Part shown: positions 1-9,290 of the stretch, in pieces
Position numbering within the stretch: position 1 is the stretch's first letter
How the letters are laid out: every line of letters starts with the position of its first letter
Assembly (NCBI GenBank): GCA_046590205.1
Contig: JBKJTT010000069.1
Coordinates: forward strand, 1-57,642
Source of the DNA: DATDEW01 sp046590205
GTDB taxonomy: Bacteria > Bacteroidota > Ignavibacteria > Palsa-1295
DNA length: 57,642 nt
Reading direction: 5' to 3'
Translations under genes and position numbers: made by a program
The notes under the pieces: generated by a model
Told to the model about the DNA's origin: nothing
What the model saw: only the letters and a program-made list of their open reading frames with translations
Database searches by the model: none

Positions 1-53
1 GCCAAGCCACCACCGACCTAATGCTCCGCGAAGCGAAGGATGAGCGGGGGTAA
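1..53 (+). CDS. C-terminal fragment of an unidentified gene
   Basis: Frame 3 is open from the window edge to a TAA at 51-53 and reads as a short charged tail ending LMLREAKDERG. It lies 34 nt upstream of the next start in the same direction, so it could be the end of the preceding gene in an operon. Only 16 codons are visible, too few to name a family, and a chance open frame is possible. Confidence 0.35.
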   Translation, partial: QATTDLMLREAKDERG

Positions 54-87
54 CCGAGAGTAATTGTTTATCATATAACATTAAAGT

Positions 88-651
88 ATGAGTAACAAAA
101 AGAAGTTATCGCCAAAAGAGCAGGAAGAACTGCTTGGCATATTACAAGCCCGTTTTGTGAAGAACATGAAGCGGCATAAGATGCTTGAGTGGACTGATGT
201 GCAAGCTCGGCTGGAAGCAAATCCTGATAAGCTGTGGTCATTACAGGAAATGGAAACGAGCGGTGGCGAGCCGGATGTTGTTGGGTTTGATAAAAAAACA
301 GGCGAGTATATCTTTTATGATTGTTCGGCTGAAAGCCCTAAAGAGCGCCGGAGTATTTGCTACGACCGCGCCGCGCTCGACTCACGCAAAGAACACAAAC
401 CAAAGAACGACGCTATCACGATGGCGCGCGAAATGGGCATTGAGATATTGACCGAAGAAGAGTACCGCAATTTGCAGAAGCTCGGTGAGTTCGATACGAA
501 AACCTCAAGCTGGGTGAAAACACCTTCTGATATCAGAGAACTCGGCGGCGCCGTCTTTTGCGATCGCCGCTACGACACCGTATTTTTGTATCACAACGGC
601 GCAGAGTCTTACTACGGCGCAAGGGCGTTCCGCGGCTCGCTAAAAGTTTGA
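88..651 (+). CDS. DUF4256 family protein
   Basis: The 187-residue product matches the DUF4256 family in length and character. It starts with a lysine-rich helix, then has GGEPDVVG near residue 60, the segment YDRAALDSRKEHKP near residue 95, and a C-terminal stretch reading GGAVFCDRRYDTVFLYHNGA. No signal peptide or membrane segment is seen, so it should be cytoplasmic. The biochemical function of the family is not known to me. It is followed after 21 nt by a DUF1801 gene in the same direction, and the two probably form one transcription unit. The ATG at 88 gives the normal family length. Confidence 0.8.
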   Translation: MSNKKKLSPKEQEELLGILQARFVKNMKRHKMLEWTDVQARLEANPDKLWSLQEMETSGGEPDVVGFDKKTGEYIFYDCSAESPKERRSICYDRAALDSRKEHKPKNDAITMAREMGIEILTEEEYRNLQKLGEFDTKTSSWVKTPSDIRELGGAVFCDRRYDTVFLYHNGAESYYGARAFRGSLKV

Positions 652-672
652 ACCTTACACAAATAACTTCGT

Positions 673-1101
673 ATGGCTGAAAAGAAATCAAAACTCGTAG
701 AGATAAAAACAAAACCTACCGCAGTAAGTGTGGAGGATTTTATTGGTGGTCTTGCTGATGAACAGAAGCGCAAGGATAGCATCGTGCTTGTGGAGATGAT
801 GAAGAAAGCTACCGGCCAGCAGCCGGTATTATGGAGCAATTCTATCATCGGCTTCGGCAATAAACGCTACAAAAGCCCCGCCACAGGCAGAGAAGTTGAT
901 TGGCTTTTGATAGGGTTCGCGCCCCGCAAAGCGAACTTATCGCTGCACCTTACGATGGATATTAACAAACATGCAGAAGCTCTCGCAAAGCTCGGCAAGC
1001 ATAAGACAGGCGTCGGCTGCCTCTACATCAATAAGCTCGAGGATGTTGACCTGAAAGTTCTGAAGGGATTGATAGATACATCATTAAAACATCAACCTTA
1101 G
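673..1101 (+). CDS. DUF1801 (YdhG-like) domain protein
   Basis: The 142-residue protein has the features of the DUF1801/YdhG-like family: an N-terminal helix with VEDFIGGLADEQKRKD, a central VLWSNSIIGFGNKRYKSPATG loop and hydrophobic strands reading WLLIGFAPRKANLSLHL. Members are small cytoplasmic proteins of uncertain function, and an iron-chaperone-like fold has been proposed for relatives. The K-G rich C-terminus (LGKHKTGVGCLYINKL) fits the family. It is probably co-transcribed with the DUF4256 gene upstream. No membrane segment or export signal is visible. Confidence 0.8.
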   Translation: MAEKKSKLVEIKTKPTAVSVEDFIGGLADEQKRKDSIVLVEMMKKATGQQPVLWSNSIIGFGNKRYKSPATGREVDWLLIGFAPRKANLSLHLTMDINKHAEALAKLGKHKTGVGCLYINKLEDVDLKVLKGLIDTSLKHQP

Positions 1102-1441
1102 ATTAACCTGCCCTCGTCCATCTTCGGAATTCCTCGAATGGCACAATGAACACAAATATGCTGCGTGATGTAATTCATAATATGATCGTACCTTAACCAA
1201 AGAAAAACCATCTCCTTCCTTTTCAAGGAAGGAGATACAGAGGAAGGTTATTTAATAAAATAATACAATATTATCTTCGTCTCGGAGTAAGATGCGATTT
1301 TGTTTGGCTATCGCCAATTTATTTATAACCTCACCCCAGCCCTCTCCTTAATAATGAGAGGGAGCGGGATTCCCCCAACTCGCGGAACTATCACTTGGAA
1401 AAAGAACTGTATAGTGTATTAACATTCTCATAACTTGCCCT
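1102..1441. other. 340-nt intergenic region with two hairpins
   Basis: No gene is supported here. It holds a perfect 12-bp hairpin at 1210-1236 (arms ATCTCCTTCCTT and AAGGAAGGAGAT, 3-nt loop) with no T-tract, and a weaker hairpin at 1340-1362 (CCCTCTC/GAGAGGG) within a CTCACCCCAGCCCTCTCC context. Both look like dispersed intergenic repeats rather than terminators. The promoter of the EF-G-like gene must lie in the 3' half, but no clear -7 box was found. Confidence 0.5.
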
Positions 1442-3529
1442 ATGAGTACACCTTTTCGTAACCTCGCTGTTGTCGGACATGCCGGCAGCGGTAAAACGAC
1501 TCTTACCGAAGGCATCGCCTTCGCCGCGGGAGCAACAACTCGCCGCGGCACCATAGCAGAAGGGAATACCCTTAGCGATTATCATCCTGATGAGATCGCC
1601 AGAAAACACTCCATTAATACGTCGCTTGTCAGTGTCACCAAAGATACCCATAAGATAAACCTGCTCGATACACCAGGATACTCCGACTTCACCGGTGAAG
1701 TTAGGTCGGCGCTTCATGTGGCTGATACGGCAGTCGTGGTCTTGAATGCGGTGCATGGTGTCGAGGTCGGGACGGATACGGTGTGGGACTTCTGCAATGC
1801 CGATGAGAACTCCGTTATCTTCGTTGTCAATAAACTTGACGCGCCCGAAGCACATTGGGATGATATCGTCGAAGAAATGAAAAATCATTTCGGACATGAA
1901 GTAGCCGTTGTGCAATTCCCCTATAAGACGGGACCCGGCTTCAACCAGATCATCGATGTCATGAAGATGAAGATGATGACCTTCAAGACCGACGGCTCCG
2001 GTAACTATAGCGAAGATGATATTCCTGCTGATGTCAAAGACAAAGCAGACGCACTGCATAAAGAGCTTGTCGAGATAGTCGCCGAAAGCGACGACACCTT
2101 GATGGAAGAATTCTTCTCCAGCGACGGCAACTTGACCGAAGAACATTTCGCAGGTGGAATTCATGAGTCCCTTGCACATCGCAAACTTTTCCCGATACTC
2201 TGCGCCTCGGCAGAAACCAACGTCGGAATCAAACGACTTCTTGAATTTATTGAGACCAATGCCCCTGCACTGGAGGATCACATCGCCGATGTTCATGGTA
2301 CCAATCCCGAAACGAAGCAAGATGTCAGCTTGAACAAAGCTGGAAAAGATGCTACGACGCTCTTTGTTTTCAAGACAGTCAGCGAAGCACATCTCGGCGA
2401 CTTATCTTTCTTCCGAGTCTATCACGGTGAATTGAAACATGGTCAGGACTTGATCAATGAATCCAACGGCAAACCTGAACGCGTCATGCAGCTTTACAAC
2501 ATGACAGGCAAGAACAGGAAGGAAGTCCATAACGTCGTTACTGGTGATATAGCAGCGGCAGTGAAGTTGAAAGATACCCATACCAACAATACACTTTCAT
2601 CGAAGAGCTTCCCGGTCATCTTGAAGCCGATCGAGTTTCCTGCTCCGGTCATCACCAGCGCAGTGAAAGTGAAGAACAAAGGCGACGAGGAGAAACTGGC
2701 TATCGGGCTTCACTCGCTTCATGAGGAAGACCCGACGTTCCTTGTTGTCCATGACCCGGAATTAAATCAAACACTCATCGAAGGACAAGGCGAACTTCAT
2801 CTTGATATTGCAATTCGACGTTTGAAAGAACGGTATAAGATAGATGTTGAGATAGTCGAGCCGCGCATCGCATTCCGCGAAACGATCAAAGGCAATGCCG
2901 ATACAAGGTATCGTCACAAAAAGCAATCAGGCGGTGCAGGGCAGTTCGGCGAAGTAGCGATAAAGCTCAAGCCGAGAACTCGCGGCGCGGGTTATGAATT
3001 TGTCGATAATATTGTCGGCGGCGTCATCTCGAACCGCTTCGTACCTGCTGTTGACAAAGGAGTCCATGAGATGCTCGTCAGAGGACCGCTCTCTGGGAAT
3101 CCTGTGGTTGATGTCGAAGTAGAACTTTACGACGGCAAGGAACATGCAGTGGATTCCAACGAGAATGCTTTCCGCACGGCAGGGAAGATGGCTTTCAAAG
3201 AAGCATTTCTTCTTGCACGACCAGCACTTCTTGAACCGCTCTATGAACTTGAGGTGATGGTACCCGGCGATCACATGGGAGATGTACTCGGTGATATTTC
3301 ATCGCGCCGAGGTAAGGTGCAGGGCATGGAATCCAAAGGCAGCTTTGAGGTAGTGAAAGCGGTTGTCCCGCTTGCCGAACTCTATCGCTACTCGACGCGG
3401 CTCCGCTCCTTAACGCAAGGCAAAGGTAGCCACCGCCAGAAGTTCAGCCACTACGAAGAAGCTCCGTCAGACTATGCCAAGAAGGTCATAGACCACTATG
3501 CCCAGCATCATAAGATGGAAGAGGAGTAA
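1442..3529 (+). CDS. Elongation factor G-like GTPase (EF-G2 type)
   Basis: A 695-residue translational GTPase with the full EF-G domain order: G domain (G1 GHAGSGKTTL at about residue 12, G3 DTPGYSDF, G4 NKLD), domain II, the EGQGELHLDI segment, and domains IV-V ending near GDISSRRGKVQGM and RYSTRLRSLTQGKGS. It differs from the canonical fusA at 26257 in two ways. The switch I region reads ARKHSI instead of EKERGITI, and the histidine of DTPGHVDF is tyrosine. Both are typical of the divergent EF-G-like paralogues found beside a normal EF-G. Its exact role (specialised elongation, recycling or stress) is unknown. A strong terminator follows the stop codon. It acts in the cytoplasm on ribosomes. 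Confidence 0.88.
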   Translation: MSTPFRNLAVVGHAGSGKTTLTEGIAFAAGATTRRGTIAEGNTLSDYHPDEIARKHSINTSLVSVTKDTHKINLLDTPGYSDFTGEVRSALHVADTAVVVLNAVHGVEVGTDTVWDFCNADENSVIFVVNKLDAPEAHWDDIVEEMKNHFGHEVAVVQFPYKTGPGFNQIIDVMKMKMMTFKTDGSGNYSEDDIPADVKDKADALHKELVEIVAESDDTLMEEFFSSDGNLTEEHFAGGIHESLAHRKLFPILCASAETNVGIKRLLEFIETNAPALEDHIADVHGTNPETKQDVSLNKAGKDATTLFVFKTVSEAHLGDLSFFRVYHGELKHGQDLINESNGKPERVMQLYNMTGKNRKEVHNVVTGDIAAAVKLKDTHTNNTLSSKSFPVILKPIEFPAPVITSAVKVKNKGDEEKLAIGLHSLHEEDPTFLVVHDPELNQTLIEGQGELHLDIAIRRLKERYKIDVEIVEPRIAFRETIKGNADTRYRHKKQSGGAGQFGEVAIKLKPRTRGAGYEFVDNIVGGVISNRFVPAVDKGVHEMLVRGPLSGNPVVDVEVELYDGKEHAVDSNENAFRTAGKMAFKEAFLLARPALLEPLYELEVMVPGDHMGDVLGDISSRRGKVQGMESKGSFEVVKAVVPLAELYRYSTRLRSLTQGKGSHRQKFSHYEEAPSDYAKKVIDHYAQHHKMEEE

Positions 3530-3544
3530 TCTAATCATAATATT

Positions 3545-3579
3545 AGCAGGGCGAATATTTTGTTCGCCCTGCTGTTTTT
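3545..3579 (+). terminator. Rho-independent terminator after the EF-G-like gene
   Basis: A perfect 11-bp stem (AGCAGGGCGAA at 3545-3555 pairing with TTCGCCCTGCT at 3563-3573) encloses a 7-nt loop and is followed by GTTTTT. It starts 15 nt after the stop codon. It also shows that the GH57 gene cannot sensibly start at the TTG inside this hairpin. Confidence 0.85.
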
Positions 3580-3586
3580 CACCATC

Positions 3587-5218
3587 ATGATCCCCATCAA
3601 ACTTGCCATGCTTTGGCATCAGCACCAGCCGTATTATAAGGCGGACGGGAAATTCCATCTGCCGTGGGTTCGGCTGCACACCACGAAAGATTATGCAGAG
3701 ATGGCGGAGCATATTGCTTGCTTCCCGGAGCTCCATGCCACGATAAATCTTGTTCCGTCGCTTATTGGTCAGATAGAAAGTTATATGGAGGGTATCGAAG
3801 ATGATGTCCTCACACTTTCTCGTAAGCCGACGGAGGAATTGACAAACGACGAGAAGATATATCTCATAGAGAATTGCTTCCATGCGAATCCCGAGCGAAT
3901 GATAAAACGCTCGGCGAGATACCAAGAGCTTCGTAATAAACAGGAACAGTTTACCGAGGAAGATTACCGTGACCTTGTCGTTCATTATGCACTTGCCTGG
4001 CTCGGTGAGTTCGAGAGGAAGAAAGAGTTTTATCAGTACTACCAGAACAAAGACAGAGGATTTACAGAAGAGGAGAAGAATAAATTCTTTAATGAACTTC
4101 ACTCACTCTTTCAATACACGTTAGATATTCATCGTCGGCTGGCTGCATCGGGACAGATAGAGCTTTCCACAACGCCGTTCTATCATCCTATCTTGCCGCT
4201 TCTCTGTGACACCAACTCCGCACATGAAGCAATGCCGGAGCTTTCATTGCCAGAGAAACGGCTCGCTGCTCCCCGTCATGGAGCAGAGCAAGTCAAACGA
4301 GGTCTCGACTTTATGGCGGAGCGGTTTGGTGAAAGACCCAATGGGATTTGGCCCTCGGAAGGGAGCATCTCAAACGCCGCACTGGATGTGATGGCATCAC
4401 AAGGAGTCAAATGGACAGCAAGCGACGAGGCAGTGCTGCTCAAATCACTTCGGGACTTTGAGTATGAGGAGTTAGAGAAGTATTTTCCGAGGAAGTATTC
4501 ATCGGGAGGGAATGACATAACGATCTTCTTCCGCGATCATAGTCTATCGGATAAGATCGGCTTTGATTATCAGTCATGGAAAGCCGAAGATGCGGTGAAT
4601 GATATGTTGGAATCAATACGTGAGATACGCCAAGCAATACTTGAGCGCTATGGGGAAGAGGTATTGCAAAATGCCTGTATCCCGATCATCCTTGACGGCG
4701 AGAATTGTTGGGAATACTATGAAGCAAATGGTTATCACTTCTTACAAGCATTATACGAAGCGCTCTCGGAAGCAGAAGATATTCGGACAGTAACCTTCAC
4801 TGAAGCAATAGCTGATATAGGCTCCGAGAATATTAGACGGGTAGAAAGCATTACTGCCGGTTCTTGGATAAACGGCAACTTCAAGATTTGGATCGGGCAT
4901 GACGAGAAAAATCGCGGCTGGGAATTGCTTGCTGATGCTGCCCAAATATATGACTCGCTTGATGGGGATGATGCGGGATTTGCTACTGCCAAAGATAAAG
5001 CATTTCGGGAGTTGATGCGAGCCGAAGGCAGCGATTGGTTCTGGTGGTACGGCGACGATCACCACTCCGAGCAAAAGAATATCTTTGATGAATTATTCAG
5101 ACTGCACTTGACAAACTTCTATAAAATACTTGGGCACCCTGTTCCGGTGGCACTCTCATTCCAGATAGGGATAGAAGTATCGAATAGCGTATTTACCTCG
5201 ATGCGGCGGGCGAAGTAA
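3587..5218 (+). CDS. Glycoside hydrolase family 57 protein (amylase-type)
   Basis: The 543-residue product has GH57 signatures: LAMLWHQHQPYY at the N-terminus (the family HQPY motif), the nucleophile region WPSEGS with E258, the acid/base region FFRDHSLSD with D317, and LDGENCWEYY. GH57 enzymes are retaining alpha-glucan hydrolases, 4-alpha-glucanotransferases or branching enzymes of cytoplasmic glycogen and maltodextrin metabolism. The C-terminal SDWFWWYGDDHH segment is also common in this family. No signal peptide is present, so intracellular glucan processing is likely. I chose ATG 3587 because an in-frame TTG at 3560 lies inside the upstream terminator. The exact substrate cannot be read from the sequence. 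Confidence 0.88.
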   Translation: MIPIKLAMLWHQHQPYYKADGKFHLPWVRLHTTKDYAEMAEHIACFPELHATINLVPSLIGQIESYMEGIEDDVLTLSRKPTEELTNDEKIYLIENCFHANPERMIKRSARYQELRNKQEQFTEEDYRDLVVHYALAWLGEFERKKEFYQYYQNKDRGFTEEEKNKFFNELHSLFQYTLDIHRRLAASGQIELSTTPFYHPILPLLCDTNSAHEAMPELSLPEKRLAAPRHGAEQVKRGLDFMAERFGERPNGIWPSEGSISNAALDVMASQGVKWTASDEAVLLKSLRDFEYEELEKYFPRKYSSGGNDITIFFRDHSLSDKIGFDYQSWKAEDAVNDMLESIREIRQAILERYGEEVLQNACIPIILDGENCWEYYEANGYHFLQALYEALSEAEDIRTVTFTEAIADIGSENIRRVESITAGSWINGNFKIWIGHDEKNRGWELLADAAQIYDSLDGDDAGFATAKDKAFRELMRAEGSDWFWWYGDDHHSEQKNIFDELFRLHLTNFYKILGHPVPVALSFQIGIEVSNSVFTSMRRAK

Positions 5219-5256
5219 GACTTCCACCGCTCGGAATGTCCCGCCTGATGTTGTTG

Positions 5257-5286
5257 TTTGACTTGCCTATATTCTACTTATATTTG
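5257..5286 (+). promoter_or_regulatory. Bacteroidota-type promoter of the E1 dehydrogenase gene
   Basis: TTTG at 5257-5260 and TATATTTG at 5279-5286 are separated by 18 nt. This matches the Bacteroidota housekeeping consensus (TTTG, about 19 nt, TAnnTTTG). The ATG at 5301 follows 14 nt later. Confidence 0.65.
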
Positions 5287-5300
5287 TCGGTAATTACGAA

Positions 5301-7775
5301 ATGGCGAAAAAGGCATCATCTCGCGAACTCAATATAACATCAGGTATATCTGCATCTCTATCTTCTACTTCAAAACCATCCACGAACGGTTCGGCACTCC
5401 CTTTCTCAAAAGAAGAAATCCTAAATGATTACCGCATTGCCAACCAGTCACGTTTTGCAAGTTTGCTTGGTCGCCGTGAGGTCTTGACGGGCAAAGCAAA
5501 ATTTGGTATCTTCGGTGACGGCAAAGAGATCCCGCAGATAGCGATGGCGAAAGCATTTGAATTCGGCGATTGGCGCAGCGGCTATTACCGCGACCAGACC
5601 TTTATGTTTGCTACTGGCACATCAACAGTTCAGGAGTTTTTCGCACAGCTTTATGCCCATGCATCGCTCGAGGCCGAACCTGCCTCTGCAGGGCGCATGA
5701 TGAACGGGCACTTTGCAACTCGCTCTCTTAATACCGACGGTTCATGGAAGAACCTGATGGAGATAAAGAATTCATCAGCAGATATTTCACCAACAGGTGG
5801 ACAGATGCCGCGACTTGTTGGGCTTGCATACGCTTCTAAACTTTTCCGCGAGAACAAAGCGCTACACTCACTGACGAACTTCACAAACAAAGGCAACGAA
5901 GTTGCATTCGGCACGATAGGTAATGCAAGCACTTCGGAAGGATTGTTCTTCGAGGCGATAAATGCTGCTGGAGTCTTAAAGATACCGATGGTCGTATCGG
6001 TGTGGGATGATGAATACGGTATATCTGTATCGGCTGAATATCAGACAACAAAGAAATCAATCTCAAAAGCACTGGAAGGTTTTAAACTTGATGAGAATGG
6101 CGACGGATTTATTTTCCGCACTGCAAAAGGATGGGATTATTCCGCTCTTTGTGATATGTACTTGAGCGGAGTAGCAGAAGTTCGCAAAGACCATACACCT
6201 GCACTCTTTCACATCACAGAAGTAACACAGCCGCAAGGTCACTCGACCTCCGGTTCGCATGAACGTTACAAATCAAAAGAGCGTCTTGCATGGGAAGCGG
6301 AGTATGACTGCCTCAAAAAAATGCGCGAGTGGATGATTGAGTATAACGTCGCAACAACGGCACAGCTTGATGGCATTGATAAAGAGGATAAAGAAATAGT
6401 TGACCAGGCGAAAGCAAAAGCATGGGAAGCATTTATTAACCCAATACGTGAAGAAGTTGTATATGTCGGTTCACTTTTAAGTGATCTTTCATCGCAGTGC
6501 TCGATGGGTAATGATGTACTTGCAGTACAGCAAGAGCTTGAATCACATCGCGAACCCGCTCATCGCGACATTACATCTGCTGCACGAAAAGCAGTACGCC
6601 TTGCCAACATCGAAGCAGCACCGGCAAAAGAAAAGTTAAAAGAGTGGATAGCTACTCGTGTTGATAGAGCAGAGAGTGAGTACAGTTCACATCTTTATAG
6701 TCAGTCGGAAGAAGCTGCGCTGCTTGTGCCTAAAGTAAAAGCAGTATTAACTGACGCATCAGAAGAAGTTAATGGATCGCAGATAATGAATGCTTGTTTT
6801 GATGCGGCATTCACTCGCGACGCAAAAGTATTTGCTATCGGTGAGGACATCGGTAAGATAGGCGATGTCAATAAAGGTTTTGACGGATTGCAGGAGAAAT
6901 TCGGTGAGATACGTATCACCGATACAGGTATCCGCGAAGCAACAATACTCGGGCAAGCAATAGGTGCGGCGATGCGCGGACTTCGTCCGATATGCGAGAT
7001 ACAATATCTTGATTATCTGCTCTATGCGTTGCAGGGAATGTCCGATGATCTGGCAACAATTCAGTGGAGAACAAAGGGTGGACAAAAAGCACCTGTCATT
7101 ATTCGCACACGCGGACACCGCCTCGAAGGTGTGTGGCATAGCGGTTCACCGATGGGCATGATACTGGGAGCAGTTCGCGGGATGTATGTTCTTGTCCCGC
7201 GCAATATGACACAAGCTGCAGGATTTTATAATACCATGTTTCGCTCTGATGATACAGCCCTCATCGTTGAAGTATTGAATGCTTATCGCTTAAAAGAAAA
7301 ACTTCCATTAAACATCGGTGACTTCACTGTCCCGCTCGGTGTGCCCGAAGTATTAAAAGAGGGAAGTGATGTAACACTCGTAACATACGGCGCATGTTGC
7401 CGAGTAGCGCAAGAAGGCATTGCAGAGCTTGAGAAGTTCGGTATCTCTGTTGAGTTGATAGATGTGCAGTCGCTACTGCCATTTGATATTCACGGGAAGA
7501 TAGGTGAGTCTCTCAAGAAGACGAACCGAATCGTCTTTATGGATGAGGATGTCCCCGGCGGCGCAACGGCGTTCATGATGCAAGAAGTACTGGAGAAACA
7601 ATCAGGATATAAGTATCTTGATTCAGCTCCCATCACACTCACATCAAAAGCACATCGCCCTGCATACGGCTCTGACGGTGACTATTTCTCAAAGCCCTCA
7701 AGCGATGATGTCTTCCGTGTTATCTACGAGATGATGTCAGAAGCAGACCCGAACAAGTATCCGATGTTTTGGTGA
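5301..7775 (+). CDS. Fused 2-oxoacid dehydrogenase E1 alpha-beta (TPP-dependent)
   Basis: The 824-residue protein joins an E1 alpha-like half (residues about 30-370) to an E1 beta-like half (about 480-824). The alpha half has the TPP-binding region GNASTSEGLFFEAINAAGVL followed by SVWDDEYGIS. The beta half has AIGEDIGKIGDVNKGFDGL, the TGIREATILGQAIGAAM segment and a transketolase C-terminal domain (VTYGACCRVAQEGIAEL, then VIDVQ-like and DEDVPGGA). It should decarboxylate pyruvate or a branched-chain 2-oxoacid and pass the acyl group to a lipoyl E2. Fused E1 genes of this size are frequent in Bacteroidota. No E2 or E3 gene is adjacent, so the substrate is open. The TPP motif has GN where separate E1 alpha chains have GD, which I believe is usual for the fused form. 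Confidence 0.9.
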   Translation: MAKKASSRELNITSGISASLSSTSKPSTNGSALPFSKEEILNDYRIANQSRFASLLGRREVLTGKAKFGIFGDGKEIPQIAMAKAFEFGDWRSGYYRDQTFMFATGTSTVQEFFAQLYAHASLEAEPASAGRMMNGHFATRSLNTDGSWKNLMEIKNSSADISPTGGQMPRLVGLAYASKLFRENKALHSLTNFTNKGNEVAFGTIGNASTSEGLFFEAINAAGVLKIPMVVSVWDDEYGISVSAEYQTTKKSISKALEGFKLDENGDGFIFRTAKGWDYSALCDMYLSGVAEVRKDHTPALFHITEVTQPQGHSTSGSHERYKSKERLAWEAEYDCLKKMREWMIEYNVATTAQLDGIDKEDKEIVDQAKAKAWEAFINPIREEVVYVGSLLSDLSSQCSMGNDVLAVQQELESHREPAHRDITSAARKAVRLANIEAAPAKEKLKEWIATRVDRAESEYSSHLYSQSEEAALLVPKVKAVLTDASEEVNGSQIMNACFDAAFTRDAKVFAIGEDIGKIGDVNKGFDGLQEKFGEIRITDTGIREATILGQAIGAAMRGLRPICEIQYLDYLLYALQGMSDDLATIQWRTKGGQKAPVIIRTRGHRLEGVWHSGSPMGMILGAVRGMYVLVPRNMTQAAGFYNTMFRSDDTALIVEVLNAYRLKEKLPLNIGDFTVPLGVPEVLKEGSDVTLVTYGACCRVAQEGIAELEKFGISVELIDVQSLLPFDIHGKIGESLKKTNRIVFMDEDVPGGATAFMMQEVLEKQSGYKYLDSAPITLTSKAHRPAYGSDGDYFSKPSSDDVFRVIYEMMSEADPNKYPMFW

Positions 7776-7792
7776 AAAGATAGATAAGATAA

Positions 7793-9250
7793 TTACTTCA
7801 CAATTATTATCTTCGATACTTGACTGCCTTTATCGGTAGTTATCTTTACAAAGTACACACCTGCTGCTACATTTGGTATAACAAACTCGCTTGCTTTGGG
7901 GCGTGCAACCTCTCTGCCGGATATATCACTAAGTACAATAGAGAAAGCATTCTCAAGCTCTATCTTCTCTCCAACTTTAACGATGGTTGGTATAACAGAA
8001 GTAGTAGTAGCTCCGATATGTTTGACTGCAAGTGTAGGGAGCGGTGCAGTATCACGCACGAAGAATACATCTCCGTTATCGTTTCTGTCATCAGTCCATG
8101 CAATGTAGCGCGTGCCGTCTTTTGCAAATGCAACTTGCGCGAGCACCTTCTTCGTATCTGATGTATCGGCGAGCATCCGCATTGGCTCTGAAAGATTATC
8201 GCTGATAAGAACATACTGCAAACCCTTATCAAATGTTTGGTAGGCAATGACAACATTCGAGCCGTCACCATAGGCATCAACATCTGCCCAATCTGGTTGG
8301 AGTGCATCATCTGATAAGAGCATATTCCCGGGAGTATCCGATGATCCTTTATCAAGCCGCGCATAGTATATCTTTGGTGCGCCCACAGCATCGCGCGAGT
8401 CACGCCATACAACGTGAAGATTCTCGTTATTATCAAGGGCAACGTTTGGCCCGCTGACGGGGCAAGCAGAGATATTCCACGGGCTTGTTTGTATGAGTAT
8501 CGGTGGTTCAAATGTGAGCCCCCGATCGGTTGAGCGTACGACATGCATGTCGCGTTGATTAAGTATATTTGAGCGGTATGCAACATATACATCACCATCT
8601 GGGCTGACAGCAATATCTTGCTTACAACACTCACACGTGCCTCCTATCCCATTCGCATAATAAGTAATGCGCTTATTTTTTTCCCAAGAATTTCCTCCGT
8701 CTGTAGATATAGTCAAATATAATTGTTTGTCTGTGGAAGACCCTAACTCACGTTCACGTAAATCAAGAAATGACACATAAAGTCTATCGCTTGAATCACA
8801 TGCAATCGAAATATAGTCCTGGTCATAACTTGGGTCGTCGCTTGCTGTAATTGGTTCTGTCCAGGTTGAACCAAGATCTGCTGAGCGTGAGTACCATACA
8901 TCTTGTTGGTTGTTTTCTCTTCTTTCGATCCAGATCAAATGAATATTGTTCTTTGTGTCAATAACAAATTCACCACCTCGCTGAAAATCAGGAGATATCT
9001 TTGAGTTCTGCGTTGCCTGTTTCGGTGCACTAAATGTTCTGCCGCCATCGGTTGAGTGAGCTATAAAAATAACTCCACCGGTTATATCAGGTCGTATCCA
9101 TGTGATGAATATTGTACCGTCATTACCGACGTGCATGATCGGCGGACGCTCGGTGCCTGCTTGATTTGATACGTTGATCGGTGTAGATAGCTCTTGTGCA
9201 TTGCTTGTAAAGCCAATGAGCACGAACATGGAAAGGAAAATATATTTCAT
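7793..9250 (-). CDS. Sialidase-like Asp-box protein with T9SS sorting domain
   Basis: A 485-residue exported protein. The signal peptide ends near SNAQ. At least four Asp-box (BNR) motifs follow: STDGGRTF, SADLGSTW, STDGGNSW and STDRGLTF, indicating a six-bladed sialidase-type beta-propeller. The last roughly 80 residues form a T9SS type A sorting domain (LSDISGREV, then AAGVYFVKITT and a basic tail). The protein is therefore expected on the cell surface or released. Asp boxes occur in many non-sialidase propellers and no arginine triad could be confirmed, so enzymatic activity is uncertain. It has its own -7 box 30 nt upstream and follows the minus-strand trio at 9291-11332. Confidence 0.8.
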   Translation of the reverse strand: MKYIFLSMFVLIGFTSNAQELSTPINVSNQAGTERPPIMHVGNDGTIFITWIRPDITGGVIFIAHSTDGGRTFSAPKQATQNSKISPDFQRGGEFVIDTKNNIHLIWIERRENNQQDVWYSRSADLGSTWTEPITASDDPSYDQDYISIACDSSDRLYVSFLDLRERELGSSTDKQLYLTISTDGGNSWEKNKRITYYANGIGGTCECCKQDIAVSPDGDVYVAYRSNILNQRDMHVVRSTDRGLTFEPPILIQTSPWNISACPVSGPNVALDNNENLHVVWRDSRDAVGAPKIYYARLDKGSSDTPGNMLLSDDALQPDWADVDAYGDGSNVVIAYQTFDKGLQYVLISDNLSEPMRMLADTSDTKKVLAQVAFAKDGTRYIAWTDDRNDNGDVFFVRDTAPLPTLAVKHIGATTTSVIPTIVKVGEKIELENAFSIVLSDISGREVARPKASEFVIPNVAAGVYFVKITTDKGSQVSKIIIVK

Positions 9251-9279
9251 AGCACTTCTTTCGTGGTAGTAAATCAGTA

Positions 9280-9287
9280 CAAAGATA
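9280..9287 (-). promoter_or_regulatory. Promoter -7 box for the sialidase-like gene
   Basis: The minus strand reads TATCTTTG, an exact TAnnTTTG match, 30 nt upstream of the ATG. No convincing -33 TTTG was found at the expected distance, so only the -7 element is called. Confidence 0.45.
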
Positions 9288-9290
9288 CGA

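Noticed and set aside
1391..2392. A 333-codon minus-strand frame opposite the EF-G-like gene
   Set aside because: It is antisense to a strongly conserved GTPase gene, has no family features and no signals of its own.
1442..3529. Tetracycline-resistance-type ribosomal protection protein
   Set aside because: Domain text matches EF-G2-type paralogues, and nothing points to the TetM/TetO branch.
3560..3586. TTG start for the GH57 gene
   Set aside because: It lies inside the upstream terminator hairpin and adds a nonconserved hydrophobic stretch before the family's N-terminal strand.
7793..9250. A true sialidase
   Set aside because: Only the Asp-box propeller pattern is visible. The arginine triad and other catalytic residues could not be located, so only 'sialidase-like' is claimed.
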